In this document: positions 44,149 to 52,543 of the stretch, one piece after another | Numbering within the stretch: the first letter of the stretch is position 1 | Layout of the letters: each line of letters opens with the position of its first letter | Assembly: GCA_030950365.1 (NCBI GenBank) | Contig: JAUZRQ010000001.1 | Span: forward strand, 1 to 64,000 | DNA: 64,000 nt | Origin: Candidatus Zhuqueibacterota bacterium | Lineage (GTDB): Bacteria; Zhuqueibacterota; Zhuqueibacteria; Zhuqueibacterales; Geothermadaptataceae | Reading direction: 5' to 3' | The notes under the pieces: model-generated | The model's database searches: none | Told to the model about the DNA's origin: nothing | The model's input: the letters and a program-made list of their open reading frames with translations, nothing else | Position numbers and translations under genes: made by a program

Positions 44149-45636
44149 ATGAAATCGTACATTCAGATTTTGGGATATATACTGCCCACGCTGTTGGTCA
44201 TTCAGACCGCCTTTGGGTGGGCTCAGGTAAACAATGAAATCCGCCAGATTCAGATTCAGCAATTTGACCGCTTCTGGCGCCTGTCTTTTTACCTTAACCA
44301 GAGCACGAACTACCAACTGGAGGATTTTTCCCAGCAAAATCGCATCGCGATAAGCGTGCCCGCACGGTTGGCGGCCGGCGTCCCGATACCGAAGATTGGC
44401 GCTATAGATGTGAGAGTTAAAGCTACGGCAGCGGGCAGCCGGATTACCATTGCGCTTCCGCAGCCCTTCAAGTACGATCATTTCTATTTTCCCCCCAATC
44501 AAAAAATCGTGGTGGACTTTTATCCGTTGTTTGAATTTGAGTCGGCGTCGCAAAGTTATGAAATGGCCATGCGATCTTTGAGCCAGGGCGATACGGCGCG
44601 GGCAACACGGTTGTACAAGGCTGCTTTATTGCAAAATCCTGATCTTAAAAATGCGCTGCTGCGCCTGGGAGAGGTTTATTTTTGGCGAAAGGATACCGCC
44701 GCAGCCCGAACCGCGTTCGAACAGCTTCTCGGTCGAGCGCGGCCGGACATCGAGTCCCGCGCCAAGGCGTATTTGGACAGTCTGCGGCAGCTCCAGGCGC
44801 AAAGCGCAGATCAGCGAGGTGTTGCGGCGAAACAGGTTGACGAGTTGGCCGCCGCGGACAGCCTTACGTCGATTGCAGTAGTTGATACGGCGGGGGAAGG
44901 GGATTCGAGAAAGGCAATCAAAGCAACAACCACAGAAGAGAAGCAGACTCTCGCCAAACCGAATCCCATTATCGTGGCACGGCGAAAAATTTCCCGGCCG
45001 TTTTATGTTCAGCTTTTAGAGTGGCTGCAGCAAACTCCATCGGCTATTCCTGTGCTTCTTTTTGGAATGGTCGCATTGAGCGGCATCTTTTTTTGGACGT
45101 TGGCTCTCCGTCCGAAGAGGGGTTTCAACCCTAAAAAGCGCAGCAAAGAAGCGCAACGCATTAATCGCCTGCTAAAGCTAATTGAAAAAGGCAAGGGACG
45201 GAGCATTCCTGGAATTAACGACCAAGCTGAACCTGTCGAGATGCCCGCCAGGAAGCGGTTGAATGTTATCGATGAGCATGAAGTTTCACCTTTTGCCCCA
45301 AAAGCCGAAGCCCGCTTGGCGCGGTTACGTAATTTGGTGAATGAGACGGTGCTGCCGGAACGGCGATTGCCAGGAACACCGTCCGTTCGCCGACCAATTG
45401 CGACGGGTCTACACGAAGCGGCAGAACGAGACGGCATTTCCCAGAAGACTAAATTGCAGGAAATGGCGTCCAGTAAGCGGCAGGTGATGCAACTTGCCCT
45501 GCAGGGCAAATCTGTCACGCAAATTGCGCGTGAGCTGGATATGGGCGTAGGCGAGGTGGAGCTTATCCTTGGCTTTGGCGGCGGACGGCCGACGATTCCG
45601 GATAATGAAAATAGTGCGCTGGATTTTGGAGTTTAG
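44149..45636 (+). CDS. Exported TPR protein with membrane anchor and HTH-like tail
   Basis: 495 residues, unknown role. Signal-like N-terminus (LGYILPTLLVIQTAFGWAQ), then a beta-rich region (about 30-130) that resembles AMIN-type domains, two TPR-like helices pairs (about 140-215), a low-complexity linker, one membrane segment (IPVLLFGMVALSGIFFWTLA, near 305-325), a basic cytoplasmic stretch, and a C-terminal helix-turn-helix-like piece (LQGKSVTQIARELDMGVGEV). This C-terminal motif is akin to small flagellar-cluster proteins. ATG 44149 is preferred because it begins the signal peptide; an in-frame ATG at 44101 exists. Confidence 0.65.
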   Translation: MKSYIQILGYILPTLLVIQTAFGWAQVNNEIRQIQIQQFDRFWRLSFYLNQSTNYQLEDFSQQNRIAISVPARLAAGVPIPKIGAIDVRVKATAAGSRITIALPQPFKYDHFYFPPNQKIVVDFYPLFEFESASQSYEMAMRSLSQGDTARATRLYKAALLQNPDLKNALLRLGEVYFWRKDTAAARTAFEQLLGRARPDIESRAKAYLDSLRQLQAQSADQRGVAAKQVDELAAADSLTSIAVVDTAGEGDSRKAIKATTTEEKQTLAKPNPIIVARRKISRPFYVQLLEWLQQTPSAIPVLLFGMVALSGIFFWTLALRPKRGFNPKKRSKEAQRINRLLKLIEKGKGRSIPGINDQAEPVEMPARKRLNVIDEHEVSPFAPKAEARLARLRNLVNETVLPERRLPGTPSVRRPIATGLHEAAERDGISQKTKLQEMASSKRQVMQLALQGKSVTQIARELDMGVGEVELILGFGGGRPTIPDNENSALDFGV

Positions 45637-45688
45637 CGCTGTTGGATGGACGAAGGCTCTTAGTCGCTTTGTGTTGATAATTCCCCGA

Positions 45689-45710
45689 TTTATCCTGTGA
45701 ATGCCGTCAA
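45689..45710 (-). repeat. Worn copy of the 9-bp repeat
   Basis: TTTATCCTGTGAATGCCGTCAA on the plus strand matches, with changes, the unit order seen at 1388-1414. It lies in the short gap after the TPR gene. Confidence 0.4.
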
Positions 45711-45750
45711 TAAAAGAGCAAGCAATCCATACAATTCAACATAAAGCTAG

Positions 45751-46395
45751 ATGGATCTATCACCGCTACAGCAATTTTTGAACCGGGCGATTGCGCGCCA
45801 GATACCCCGAGCGCAATTCGAAGCGTTCTTTCAACTCAACCAGGTGAAGCGGGGCCGTGTGTTAAAAAAAATCGATGCTGTGCACTATCTCATCAAAATA
45901 GGTCCGTTTCGCCTGCTGGCCAAAAGCAACTTGTCGCTGCAACCCCATGAGCCAATCCTGGCCCGTGTCCTGGCGCTACGCCCGAATTTGCACTTGCAAT
46001 TATTGCCAGCGCCCAAAGAAAGGGCGGATCCCATCCGGAACCATTCCAATATTAGACCTGAGGTCACAGAGGAATTCGCCCAGACTGTTGTCCTGTATCT
46101 CGCCGATGCGCCACAAGCCGGTCATCCCATCCTGCGCGTTAGTTATTTTCCCCAGACTCATCCCAAAAGGCGGGCACAAATCAGCCGTATTACGTTGTTT
46201 ATCGACTATCCTTCTATTGGACGCACAGAAGTGACGGTGGAGAGCAATGAACAAGGATTGCATATAAACATCACCAGTTCAAATGCCCCATGGGTAGCTC
46301 ATTTGCTGCATACACAAGAGCAATTGCAATCCCGTCTCCAGCATATCGAAAGCAAAACTCGGGCGCAAATTTTCATCAAACATCGTGTGTTTTGA
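45751..46395 (+). CDS. FliK C-terminal-like protein
   Basis: 214 residues. The end (RITLFIDYPSIGRTEVTVES and the following helix) looks like the C-terminal FliK hook-length domain, and the next gene encodes a short FlhB-like protein; in Bacillus the ylqG-ylqH pair has the same layout. The N-terminal part is basic and hydrophobic without clear relatives. Hence it may be a second, non-canonical specificity-switch protein. Weak ribosome site. A hairpin at 46386-46403 spans its stop codon. Confidence 0.6.
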   Translation: MDLSPLQQFLNRAIARQIPRAQFEAFFQLNQVKRGRVLKKIDAVHYLIKIGPFRLLAKSNLSLQPHEPILARVLALRPNLHLQLLPAPKERADPIRNHSNIRPEVTEEFAQTVVLYLADAPQAGHPILRVSYFPQTHPKRRAQISRITLFIDYPSIGRTEVTVESNEQGLHINITSSNAPWVAHLLHTQEQLQSRLQHIESKTRAQIFIKHRVF

Positions 46396-46403
46396 AAAAC
46401 ACA
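46386..46403 (+). repeat. Hairpin across the stop of the FliK-like gene
   Basis: TGTGTTT and AAACACA pair around a short loop that contains the stop codon. Weak T tract, so it may be only a partial terminator. Confidence 0.4.
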
Positions 46404-46514
46404 CTAGCCTCATCAATTTTTATGCCAGAACAAAAGAGTGATTGTTTAAAGTCTGTCACAATTCGTAAAGAATAGGGCAAATCGCCGATATTTGAGGGAG
46501 AGGATCGGCTAATA

Positions 46515-46805
46515 ATGCAGAATAACGAAAGCCGTAAGCGTAGGAAGGCCGTTGCTTTGCGGTATGACTTTCCGGAGGATCAAGCGCCAGTTGTGGTGGC
46601 GAAAGGACTAGGCAAAATTGCCGAGACCATTCTGACCCTCGCACAGCAGCACAACATTCCTATTGCCGAAGACGGTATGCTCGTGGAAGAACTGCTGCAA
46701 TTAGAACTGAATTGCGACATACCTGAGGCGCTGTATGAAGCCGTAGCGGAAATTCTGGCCTATATTTTTCAACAACATCGTCAATATGAGCAAAAGGCTA
46801 CCTGA
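46515..46805 (+). CDS. FlhB C-terminal-like protein (FlhX/YlqH type)
   Basis: 96 residues equal to the part of FlhB after the autocleavage site (ALRYDFPEDQAPVVVAKGLG, AETILTLAQQHNIPIAEDGM). It lacks the membrane part and the NPTH motif. Family members are found as a second FlhB-like protein; Vibrio/Helicobacter FlhX can replace the FlhB C-terminus. Paired with the FliK-like gene before it. Confidence 0.85.
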   Translation: MQNNESRKRRKAVALRYDFPEDQAPVVVAKGLGKIAETILTLAQQHNIPIAEDGMLVEELLQLELNCDIPEALYEAVAEILAYIFQQHRQYEQKAT

Positions 46806-46808
46806 TCG

Positions 46809-47261
46809 ATGAGTGAAAAGCCACTGGAAGTCAGAGAAGTTTCCAATCAGGAACTGCAAATCACCCTCGTCAGCCGAAATGAACTCATCCGGGAGCTACG
46901 GCAAAAGGTCAAGTTTTTTGCAAAACAGCAAGGTTTCGATGATGAAGAGGTGTTTGATGTGCAATTGGCGCTGAATGAAGCTCTGGCGAATGTTATCGAG
47001 CACGCGTATCAGGGGGATCAAAACGGACGCATAGATATTAAATTTCACACTGATCAGAACGGTGACCTGGTGATTGTGATCAAAGATTATGGGCAAAAGG
47101 CCGATCCGGAATGCTTGAAATCACGCAGCCTGGATGAGTTTCGCGAGGGGGGCCTGGGATTGTATCTAATGGAAAAGCTCATGGATGTGGTGCAATTTGA
47201 CTTTTCCCAGGAGGACGGAACGGTTTTAACGCTCATCAAACGAAAGCATTGCCACAAATAA
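46809..47261 (+). CDS. Anti-sigma regulatory factor type serine kinase (RsbW-like)
   Basis: HATPase_c_2 protein, 150 residues. The N box is VQLALNEALANVIEHAYQG and the G boxes are IVIKDYGQKA and EGGLGLYLMEKLMDVVQF, all intact. It may phosphorylate the STAS protein encoded next. It is the first of a four-gene signalling group within a flagellar region. Confidence 0.88.
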   Translation: MSEKPLEVREVSNQELQITLVSRNELIRELRQKVKFFAKQQGFDDEEVFDVQLALNEALANVIEHAYQGDQNGRIDIKFHTDQNGDLVIVIKDYGQKADPECLKSRSLDEFREGGLGLYLMEKLMDVVQFDFSQEDGTVLTLIKRKHCHK

Positions 47262-47282
47262 GCGTGAAATATAGAGGTCGAT

Positions 47283-47618
47283 ATGGAGCCAACTATTGAA
47301 AAGCAGAATGATGTAACCATCATCAGGCCGGCAGGGGAGATCGACACGCACAACTGCGACTCGCTCAAGGACGTGATCCAAAAAGCGCTAAAAAGTGGCG
47401 CGAAGCGGTTGCTGATTGACATGTCGCAGGTGTCGTATCTGGACAGCGCAGCGCTGGGTGTGCTGGTGAGCGGATTCAAAAGCGCTCGCGAGTCGCGGGC
47501 GCAATTCAAGCTGGCCAACATGCAGCCGCCGGTGGCGAAGATTTTTCAATTGACCCGGCTGAGCAAGTTTTTCGATATCCACCAAAATTCGGATGAAGCC
47601 ATAGCCAGTTTCAAATAA
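47283..47618 (+). CDS. Anti-sigma factor antagonist (STAS domain)
   Basis: STAS domain of 111 residues with the phosphorylation site Ser55 in the SYLDSAALGVLVSGF motif. It would bind the RsbW-like kinase when unphosphorylated. Such pairs can regulate a sigma factor or, as in other motile bacteria, another target; no sigma-B-like gene is in the window. 21 bases after the kinase. Confidence 0.9.
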   Translation: MEPTIEKQNDVTIIRPAGEIDTHNCDSLKDVIQKALKSGAKRLLIDMSQVSYLDSAALGVLVSGFKSARESRAQFKLANMQPPVAKIFQLTRLSKFFDIHQNSDEAIASFK

Positions 47619-47634
47619 ACGAAGAGTAGGAGCC

Positions 47635-48168
47635 ATGGATCGTATTCAGGTGATTCGTGAACGGCTCGAGGAGCGCCGCGAGCGCTTCGGACAGCGTGAA
47701 ATGGACCATTTGTTGAACGAAGGATTTTCCGAATGTTTGAGTGCGCTTGCCGAGCAAGTGGAGTTTGAAGCAGCCACTCTGTACCTGATCTTGCGAGGCT
47801 CGAAAATGCTGCATCGCGTGGCCGATTACAACGGCGGCGTTAATTTCATCGATCGCGTACGATTTGATCATGGCTATGGGCTGTCGGCCTGGGTGGCACA
47901 GAAACAGCGTCCGATCTACTTGCCGGATATTCACCGCGGCAGCCGGCATGGTCACAAGCCTATTCGCTCGTATCTGTCGCTGCCGATCATTTTGCACGAT
48001 GAGCTTGTGGGAGTCATCAATTTTGCCCATACAAAACCTCATGCCTTTGAACGCACGGAAATGCTGTTGATTCGCAAGTTTATCGAGAATTTGAAACCGA
48101 TTATCAAAATTTTCTACCGATATCACGGCACACTTCGCTATGAAGAAAAAGATTTTGATCGTCGATGA
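47635..48168 (+). CDS. GAF-domain protein
   Basis: 177 residues, single GAF domain (about 35-170), with DHGYGLSAWVAQKQRPIYLP, RSYLSLPIILHDELVGVINF typical of the fold. No phosphatase or cyclase output domain, so it is a stand-alone sensor or a scaffold. Overlaps the next gene by 29 bases. GTAGGAG ribosome site. Confidence 0.85.
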   Translation: MDRIQVIRERLEERRERFGQREMDHLLNEGFSECLSALAEQVEFEAATLYLILRGSKMLHRVADYNGGVNFIDRVRFDHGYGLSAWVAQKQRPIYLPDIHRGSRHGHKPIRSYLSLPIILHDELVGVINFAHTKPHAFERTEMLLIRKFIENLKPIIKIFYRYHGTLRYEEKDFDRR

Positions 48169-49207
48169 TGACCTCAATCAACACAAGATCAATCAATTTT
48201 ATTTTAAGAAGCACGGTTTCGACGTCGTTTCGGCCTTTACGGGGGAAGATGGACTGGAGAAAATCTTGACCGAACGCCCGGCGCTCGTGCTGCTGGATTT
48301 CATGATGCCCGGCATGAATGGCGAACAATTTCTGCACATCCTGTGGAATGATCCGAAATATCAGCCTGTTGGCCGCACGCCGGTGGTGATGCTGACAGCC
48401 GCCGGTCACGAACGCGATTTTGTGGAAAAGCTAATGGACAGGGGGCTCGCCGCTTACCTGCAGAAACCCTTCGGCGAGCATGAGCTGATTAACGTGGTTG
48501 AGAATGTGCTGGTCAACCACGAAAAATACATGCACCAGGAGCAAAGTCTCGAGCATCTGCGCGAGAGTCTGGACTTTCTCAGCAATATTTTGCAAAATTT
48601 TCCAGGCATCATTTTCACAACCTCACTTGATGGTCGGATATCGTTTTTCACCGAGGGCAGCAATCCCATGCTGGAAACGCCCAAATCCAGTATCCTCGGA
48701 CGATTGCTTTTCGACTTTTTTGAAATCCAGCCACACGATTTGCAATCCATTTTATCCCGCCTCAAGGAAGACAACACGGCGATCACGATCGAAACCATTC
48801 TCAAGGATCATGGCGCCCATTCCTTCCCGGTCGAGCTGTCGCTATCGATATTCCGGGATAAAAACGGCCAGATCGCCGGAATCCTTGGTCTGGTCAAGGA
48901 CCTCACCCTGGTGAAAAAGCTGGAGCAGGAGAAGATCGAAAAAGAGCGGATTGCGGCGATTGTGCAGGCCATGGCCACGGTGAATCACGAAATCAACAAT
49001 CCGCTGACGCCCATCCTCGGGAATCTCGATCTGATTATGGAAGAGGCGCACCTGCTGCCAGACTCGGTGCGTTCCAAACTGAAGAGCATTCAGGAAAACG
49101 CGCGCCGCATTGCCGAAAATGTCCAGAAAATGCGCAACATTTCACAGCCCGTGTTCAAGCAGTATTATGACGGAGAGATGATCATCGACCTCGAAAAATC
49201 GCGTTGA
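48140..49207 (+). CDS. REC-PAS-DHp protein without catalytic ATPase domain
   Basis: 355 residues. Receiver domain at 1-120 (LIVDDDLNQHKINQFYF, Asp in VLLDFMMPGMNG), a PAS domain (about 145-265) and a histidine-kinase dimerisation/phosphotransfer helix pair with TVNHEINNPLTPILGN (His283). The reading frame ends right after the helix pair; no HATPase follows, and the downstream bases are the sigma-54 promoter of flgF. It cannot phosphorylate itself by the usual route. It may act as a phosphotransfer protein or as a partner of the RsbW-like ATPase encoded just upstream. Overlaps the GAF gene by 29 bases. Confidence 0.8.
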   Translation: MKKKILIVDDDLNQHKINQFYFKKHGFDVVSAFTGEDGLEKILTERPALVLLDFMMPGMNGEQFLHILWNDPKYQPVGRTPVVMLTAAGHERDFVEKLMDRGLAAYLQKPFGEHELINVVENVLVNHEKYMHQEQSLEHLRESLDFLSNILQNFPGIIFTTSLDGRISFFTEGSNPMLETPKSSILGRLLFDFFEIQPHDLQSILSRLKEDNTAITIETILKDHGAHSFPVELSLSIFRDKNGQIAGILGLVKDLTLVKKLEQEKIEKERIAAIVQAMATVNHEINNPLTPILGNLDLIMEEAHLLPDSVRSKLKSIQENARRIAENVQKMRNISQPVFKQYYDGEMIIDLEKSR

Positions 49208-49362
49208 GGCAGCCGCGGCCGCGGAATCAATCGCCCACCTCAGGTAAAAATTGCCGCTCGAAACAAACTGACCTCTTTTTCATTTTCTGAAGCCGTCAAA
49301 TCAACTTCTTGGAAAAAAAAATCTTAAGCGATTACGAACACTTAAAATAAAAGCCGGGGTCC

Positions 49363-49378
49363 TGGCATATCGATTGCC
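49363..49378 (+). promoter_or_regulatory. Sigma-54 promoter for the flgF operon
   Basis: TGGCATATCGATTGCC has GG at 49364-49365 and GC at 49376-49377, exact spacing. Start of transcription is expected near 49389, just before the AAGGAGG of flgF. Confidence 0.85.
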
Positions 49379-49406
49379 CGAAACAGAGGTAAAGCAAGGA
49401 GGAGTC

Positions 49407-50129
49407 ATGCTTCGAGGAATTTATACCGCCGCTGTAGGAATGATGGCGCGGCAGCGGCAACAAGAGATCATTTCCAACAATCTCGCCAACGTCAACACGG
49501 CCGGTTTCAAGTTTGATCGATTGTATTTTCGCAACACGATGGATGCAGCATCTTTAATTAATGGTGATCCGCAAAATGCGCCGGTCGAAGAATTCCGTAC
49601 AGATTTCAGTCAGGGCCGGCTGTACAAAACGGGTAGTCTGCTGGATTTTGCCATTGAAGGCGATGGTTTTTTTGTGGTGGAGGGGCCAAATGGCCCATTG
49701 TACACCCGCAATGGCCATTTTATAATAAACGATAGCCGTGAGCTTTTGACCGCAAACGGTCTGCCCGTAATGGGAGAGAATGGTCCCATCGTGCTGCCCG
49801 ATGGTGACTTTTCGGTGAACCATCGCGGAGAAATCCTCAACCAGGACAATGAGGTGATCAATCGGTTTGTGGTGGCGCAGTTTGGAGACCCGAAAGCGGC
49901 GCTGATGAAAGTTGGCAACAACTTGTATTCTCAGCGTGGGAATACGCCCGAGCCGGAAATGGTTGAGGCGCCGGTGCGGCAGGGATACCTGGAGAGCGCC
50001 AACGTCAATATCATTGAGCAAATGGTGGAGATGATCATCGTTTTGCGGGATTTCACCAACAATCAAAAAATCATTCAGGCGCAGGATGATTCGCTGCGCC
50101 GAGCAGTAAACGATTTGGGCCGGATTTAA
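49407..50129 (+). CDS. flgF: Flagellar rod protein FlgF
   Basis: Rod protein, 240 residues. N-terminal RGIYTAAVGMMARQRQQEII, SNNLANVNTAGFKFDR, and C-terminal LESANVNIIEQMVEMIIVLR are FlgF features. The start follows AAGGAGG; a further frame opening at 49374 lies over the promoter and is not used. 53 bases before flgG. Confidence 0.9.
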   Translation: MLRGIYTAAVGMMARQRQQEIISNNLANVNTAGFKFDRLYFRNTMDAASLINGDPQNAPVEEFRTDFSQGRLYKTGSLLDFAIEGDGFFVVEGPNGPLYTRNGHFIINDSRELLTANGLPVMGENGPIVLPDGDFSVNHRGEILNQDNEVINRFVVAQFGDPKAALMKVGNNLYSQRGNTPEPEMVEAPVRQGYLESANVNIIEQMVEMIIVLRDFTNNQKIIQAQDDSLRRAVNDLGRI

Positions 50130-50182
50130 ATAGTATCTGGCCAAAGAACAATGATCGTATTTGCAAGGAGCATGCAAGCATC

Positions 50183-50971
50183 ATGTTGAGAGCATTACGA
50201 ACCGCAGCAACCGGGATGTTCGCACAGGAGCTGATGGTGGACACCATTTCCAACAACCTGGCGAACATCAATACCACCGGCTTTAAAAAGGCGAAGGTGG
50301 AATTTCAAGATTTGCTCTACCAGAACCAGCGGGCCATTGGCGCGGCCAATGTACAAGGGGTGAACATCCCAACCGAAATTCAGATCGGTCACGGCACGCA
50401 GCCAGTGAGCGTGCAAAAAATGTTCTTTCAGGGCGATATCGCCCAGACGGACAATCCACTGGATATCGCCATCGATGGCAATGGTTTTTTTCAGGTCATT
50501 CGCAACGATGGCACCATTGGCTACACCCGGGATGGCTCGTTTAAGATCTCTGGTGATGGCCGGATCGTGACCTCGGACGGACTGGTGCTGGAACCCGAAA
50601 TCACCATCCCGCAGGATGCACAGGAAATTCACATCAGCCTGGATGGTGTGGTTTCGGTGCGCACCGCGGGCGAGGTGGCGCCGGTGGAAATCGGCCGCAT
50701 CGAGCTGGCGCGATTCATGAATCCGGCGGGTCTCGAGAGCATCGGCGGCAATATTTATTTGCCAACCGCGGCCTCGGGCGAGCCGATTACCGGGACGCCG
50801 GGCTTCGAAAATTTCGGTACCCTGCGGCAGGGCTTTCTGGAAATGTCCAATGTGCAGGTGGTGGAAGAAATGGTGAATTTGATCGTCGCTCAACGTGCTT
50901 ACGAGATCAATTCACGCGCCATCCGAACGGCGGACGAAATGCTCAACATCGCGGGTAACCTGCGGAGATAA
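50183..50971 (+). CDS. flgG: Flagellar distal rod protein FlgG
   Basis: Distal rod subunit, 262 residues. RALRTAATGMFAQELMVDTI, the SNNLANINTTGFKKAKVEFQ and LYQNQRAIGAANVQGVNIPT stretches are FlgG-specific; the last (absent from FlgF) is the marker for FlgG. The C-terminal NVQVVEEMVNLIVAQRAYEI is typical. AAGGAG precedes. Confidence 0.95.
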   Translation: MLRALRTAATGMFAQELMVDTISNNLANINTTGFKKAKVEFQDLLYQNQRAIGAANVQGVNIPTEIQIGHGTQPVSVQKMFFQGDIAQTDNPLDIAIDGNGFFQVIRNDGTIGYTRDGSFKISGDGRIVTSDGLVLEPEITIPQDAQEIHISLDGVVSVRTAGEVAPVEIGRIELARFMNPAGLESIGGNIYLPTAASGEPITGTPGFENFGTLRQGFLEMSNVQVVEEMVNLIVAQRAYEINSRAIRTADEMLNIAGNLRR

Positions 50972-50981
50972 TGAGGACAGC

Positions 50982-51956
50982 ATGATGAGGAAGGCTGCAA
51001 CAATCGCAATCTGGGCTTTGATTTTCGCTGCACCTTTTGGCGATAGATCGCAGGCGCAGGTGAAAAAATATGTCGTGTATTTGAAGCCCGAGACGGTGGT
51101 GGTGGGCCCATACATTTACTTGCATGAGATCTGCGACATCAAGCCCACATCCAAAAGCTTCATGAAAAAATTGCAGAAAGTGCGCGTGGCCAAAGCCGCT
51201 CCTCCCGGAGAAAGCAAGGATATTTCCATCAGTCAGTTGCGGCTGGTTTTGCGGCATGCCAGGCTGGAGAATTCCATTCGGCAGATTAAGGGCCCGAAGG
51301 TCATTCGGGTGAAAACCGGCCACAAAGATATCACCCGCATGCGCATTGAGGAGTCGATCGGAGCATATTTTCGTGAACAGCTGCGCGGCTTTACTGGCGA
51401 GTGGCGGCTGGAATTCCGACGCATCCCGGATAGCACGGCAGTGCCAATGGGCCCGTTTCGGCTTGTGGTGCAGCAGAAGAAGCCGGTGCGCCGTGGCTAT
51501 CAGCGCGTTGACGTGGATGTGCTGCAGGAGGACGTCCGCGTCAAACGCATTTCCGTGGGATTGGTTTTGCATACCTATGAAACCATTGCCGTGGCCAGGC
51601 GGCGGATCATGCCGAAAGAGCGCATCCGCGCTGGCGATATCGAACTCAAGCTGGTCGAAACCACGCATTTGTCGGGCGAACCGCTGCGCAGCCTTGTCAG
51701 TGATTCGATCTGGGCCCGGGTGGTGATTCCTGAAGGCAAAATCATCACCGATCGAATGGTCGAGCGCATTCCAGATGTCATTAAAGGAAGCTGGGTGGAA
51801 CTGGAAATCGAAGCCGGCCAGATTCGGTTGCAAACGCGAGCACTGGCGCAGCAGTCCGGCAATTGCAATGAGTGGATTCGAGTGTGGGTACGAGAAACAC
51901 GGCGGGTACTCAAAGGCCAGGTTTGTGGCAAAGGAAAGGTGCGGGTGGCATTATGA
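50982..51956 (+). CDS. flgA: P-ring assembly chaperone FlgA
   Basis: Periplasmic chaperone for FlgI, 324 residues with signal peptide (IAIWALIFAAPFGDRSQAQ). The C-terminal SAF-type region with ARRRIMPKERIRAGDIELKL and SIWARVVIPEGKIITDRMVE is typical. ATG 50982 is chosen (GAGGA before it). Overlaps flgH by ATGA. Confidence 0.85.
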   Translation: MMRKAATIAIWALIFAAPFGDRSQAQVKKYVVYLKPETVVVGPYIYLHEICDIKPTSKSFMKKLQKVRVAKAAPPGESKDISISQLRLVLRHARLENSIRQIKGPKVIRVKTGHKDITRMRIEESIGAYFREQLRGFTGEWRLEFRRIPDSTAVPMGPFRLVVQQKKPVRRGYQRVDVDVLQEDVRVKRISVGLVLHTYETIAVARRRIMPKERIRAGDIELKLVETTHLSGEPLRSLVSDSIWARVVIPEGKIITDRMVERIPDVIKGSWVELEIEAGQIRLQTRALAQQSGNCNEWIRVWVRETRRVLKGQVCGKGKVRVAL

Positions 51957-52543
51957 CCAATAGAATAAAGTATTTATTGATGGGAATCGTTCTGGGATTT
52001 TTGCTGGCTGCCAATGCGAAATCGCAGGAGCCCAACTTTTCTGGTGCGTTTAGCTTGTTTGCAGATACCAAAGCACATCGAATAGGCGATATCATCACCA
52101 TTCACGTTGTCGAGTTTTCCGAAGGCAGCCATCGGACCGATTCGCGCACGGAGAAAGAGAGCAAGATCGGAATGAAGGGGTCCGGGACCGGCGCGATGAA
52201 ATTCCTTCCCCTGTTTGGCGTAGAAACGCAGAATAATGTTAATTTCACGGGTCGAGGTGATACCAAACGTACAGGTGTTTTGCGGGCAAAAATGACTGCG
52301 CGCATCAAATCCATCGATGATAATGGCAACTACATCATCGAGGGGACGAGGGAAGTGGAGGTCAATAACGACCGAATGATGATGACCGTGACCGGCATAG
52401 TGCGGCCTGAGGATATTTCCAGCGACAACATCGTGATGAGTTACCAGATCGCCAATGCCAAAATCACCTATAGAGGAAAGGGACATGCGGATCGAAGCCA
52501 GAAACCGGGCTGGATTACGCGGATTTTTAACTGGCTATTTTAG
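51953..52543 (+). CDS. flgH: Flagellar L-ring protein FlgH, no lipobox
   Basis: Outer-membrane ring protein, 196 residues. Signal peptide (YLLMGIVLGFLLAANAKS) is present, but no Cys follows it, so it is not acylated like E. coli FlgH. Core: SLFADTKAHRIGDIITIHVV, VLRAKMTARIKSIDDNGNYI, EGTREVEVNND and VRPEDISSDNIVMSYQIANA. Its last 59 bases overlap flgI. Confidence 0.88.
   Translation: MTNRIKYLLMGIVLGFLLAANAKSQEPNFSGAFSLFADTKAHRIGDIITIHVVEFSEGSHRTDSRTEKESKIGMKGSGTGAMKFLPLFGVETQNNVNFTGRGDTKRTGVLRAKMTARIKSIDDNGNYIIEGTREVEVNNDRMMMTVTGIVRPEDISSDNIVMSYQIANAKITYRGKGHADRSQKPGWITRIFNWLF

Noticed and set aside
50943-51833. Minus-strand open frame of almost 300 codons opposite flgA
   Set aside because: Shadow of flgA; composition reflects the complement of the real gene.
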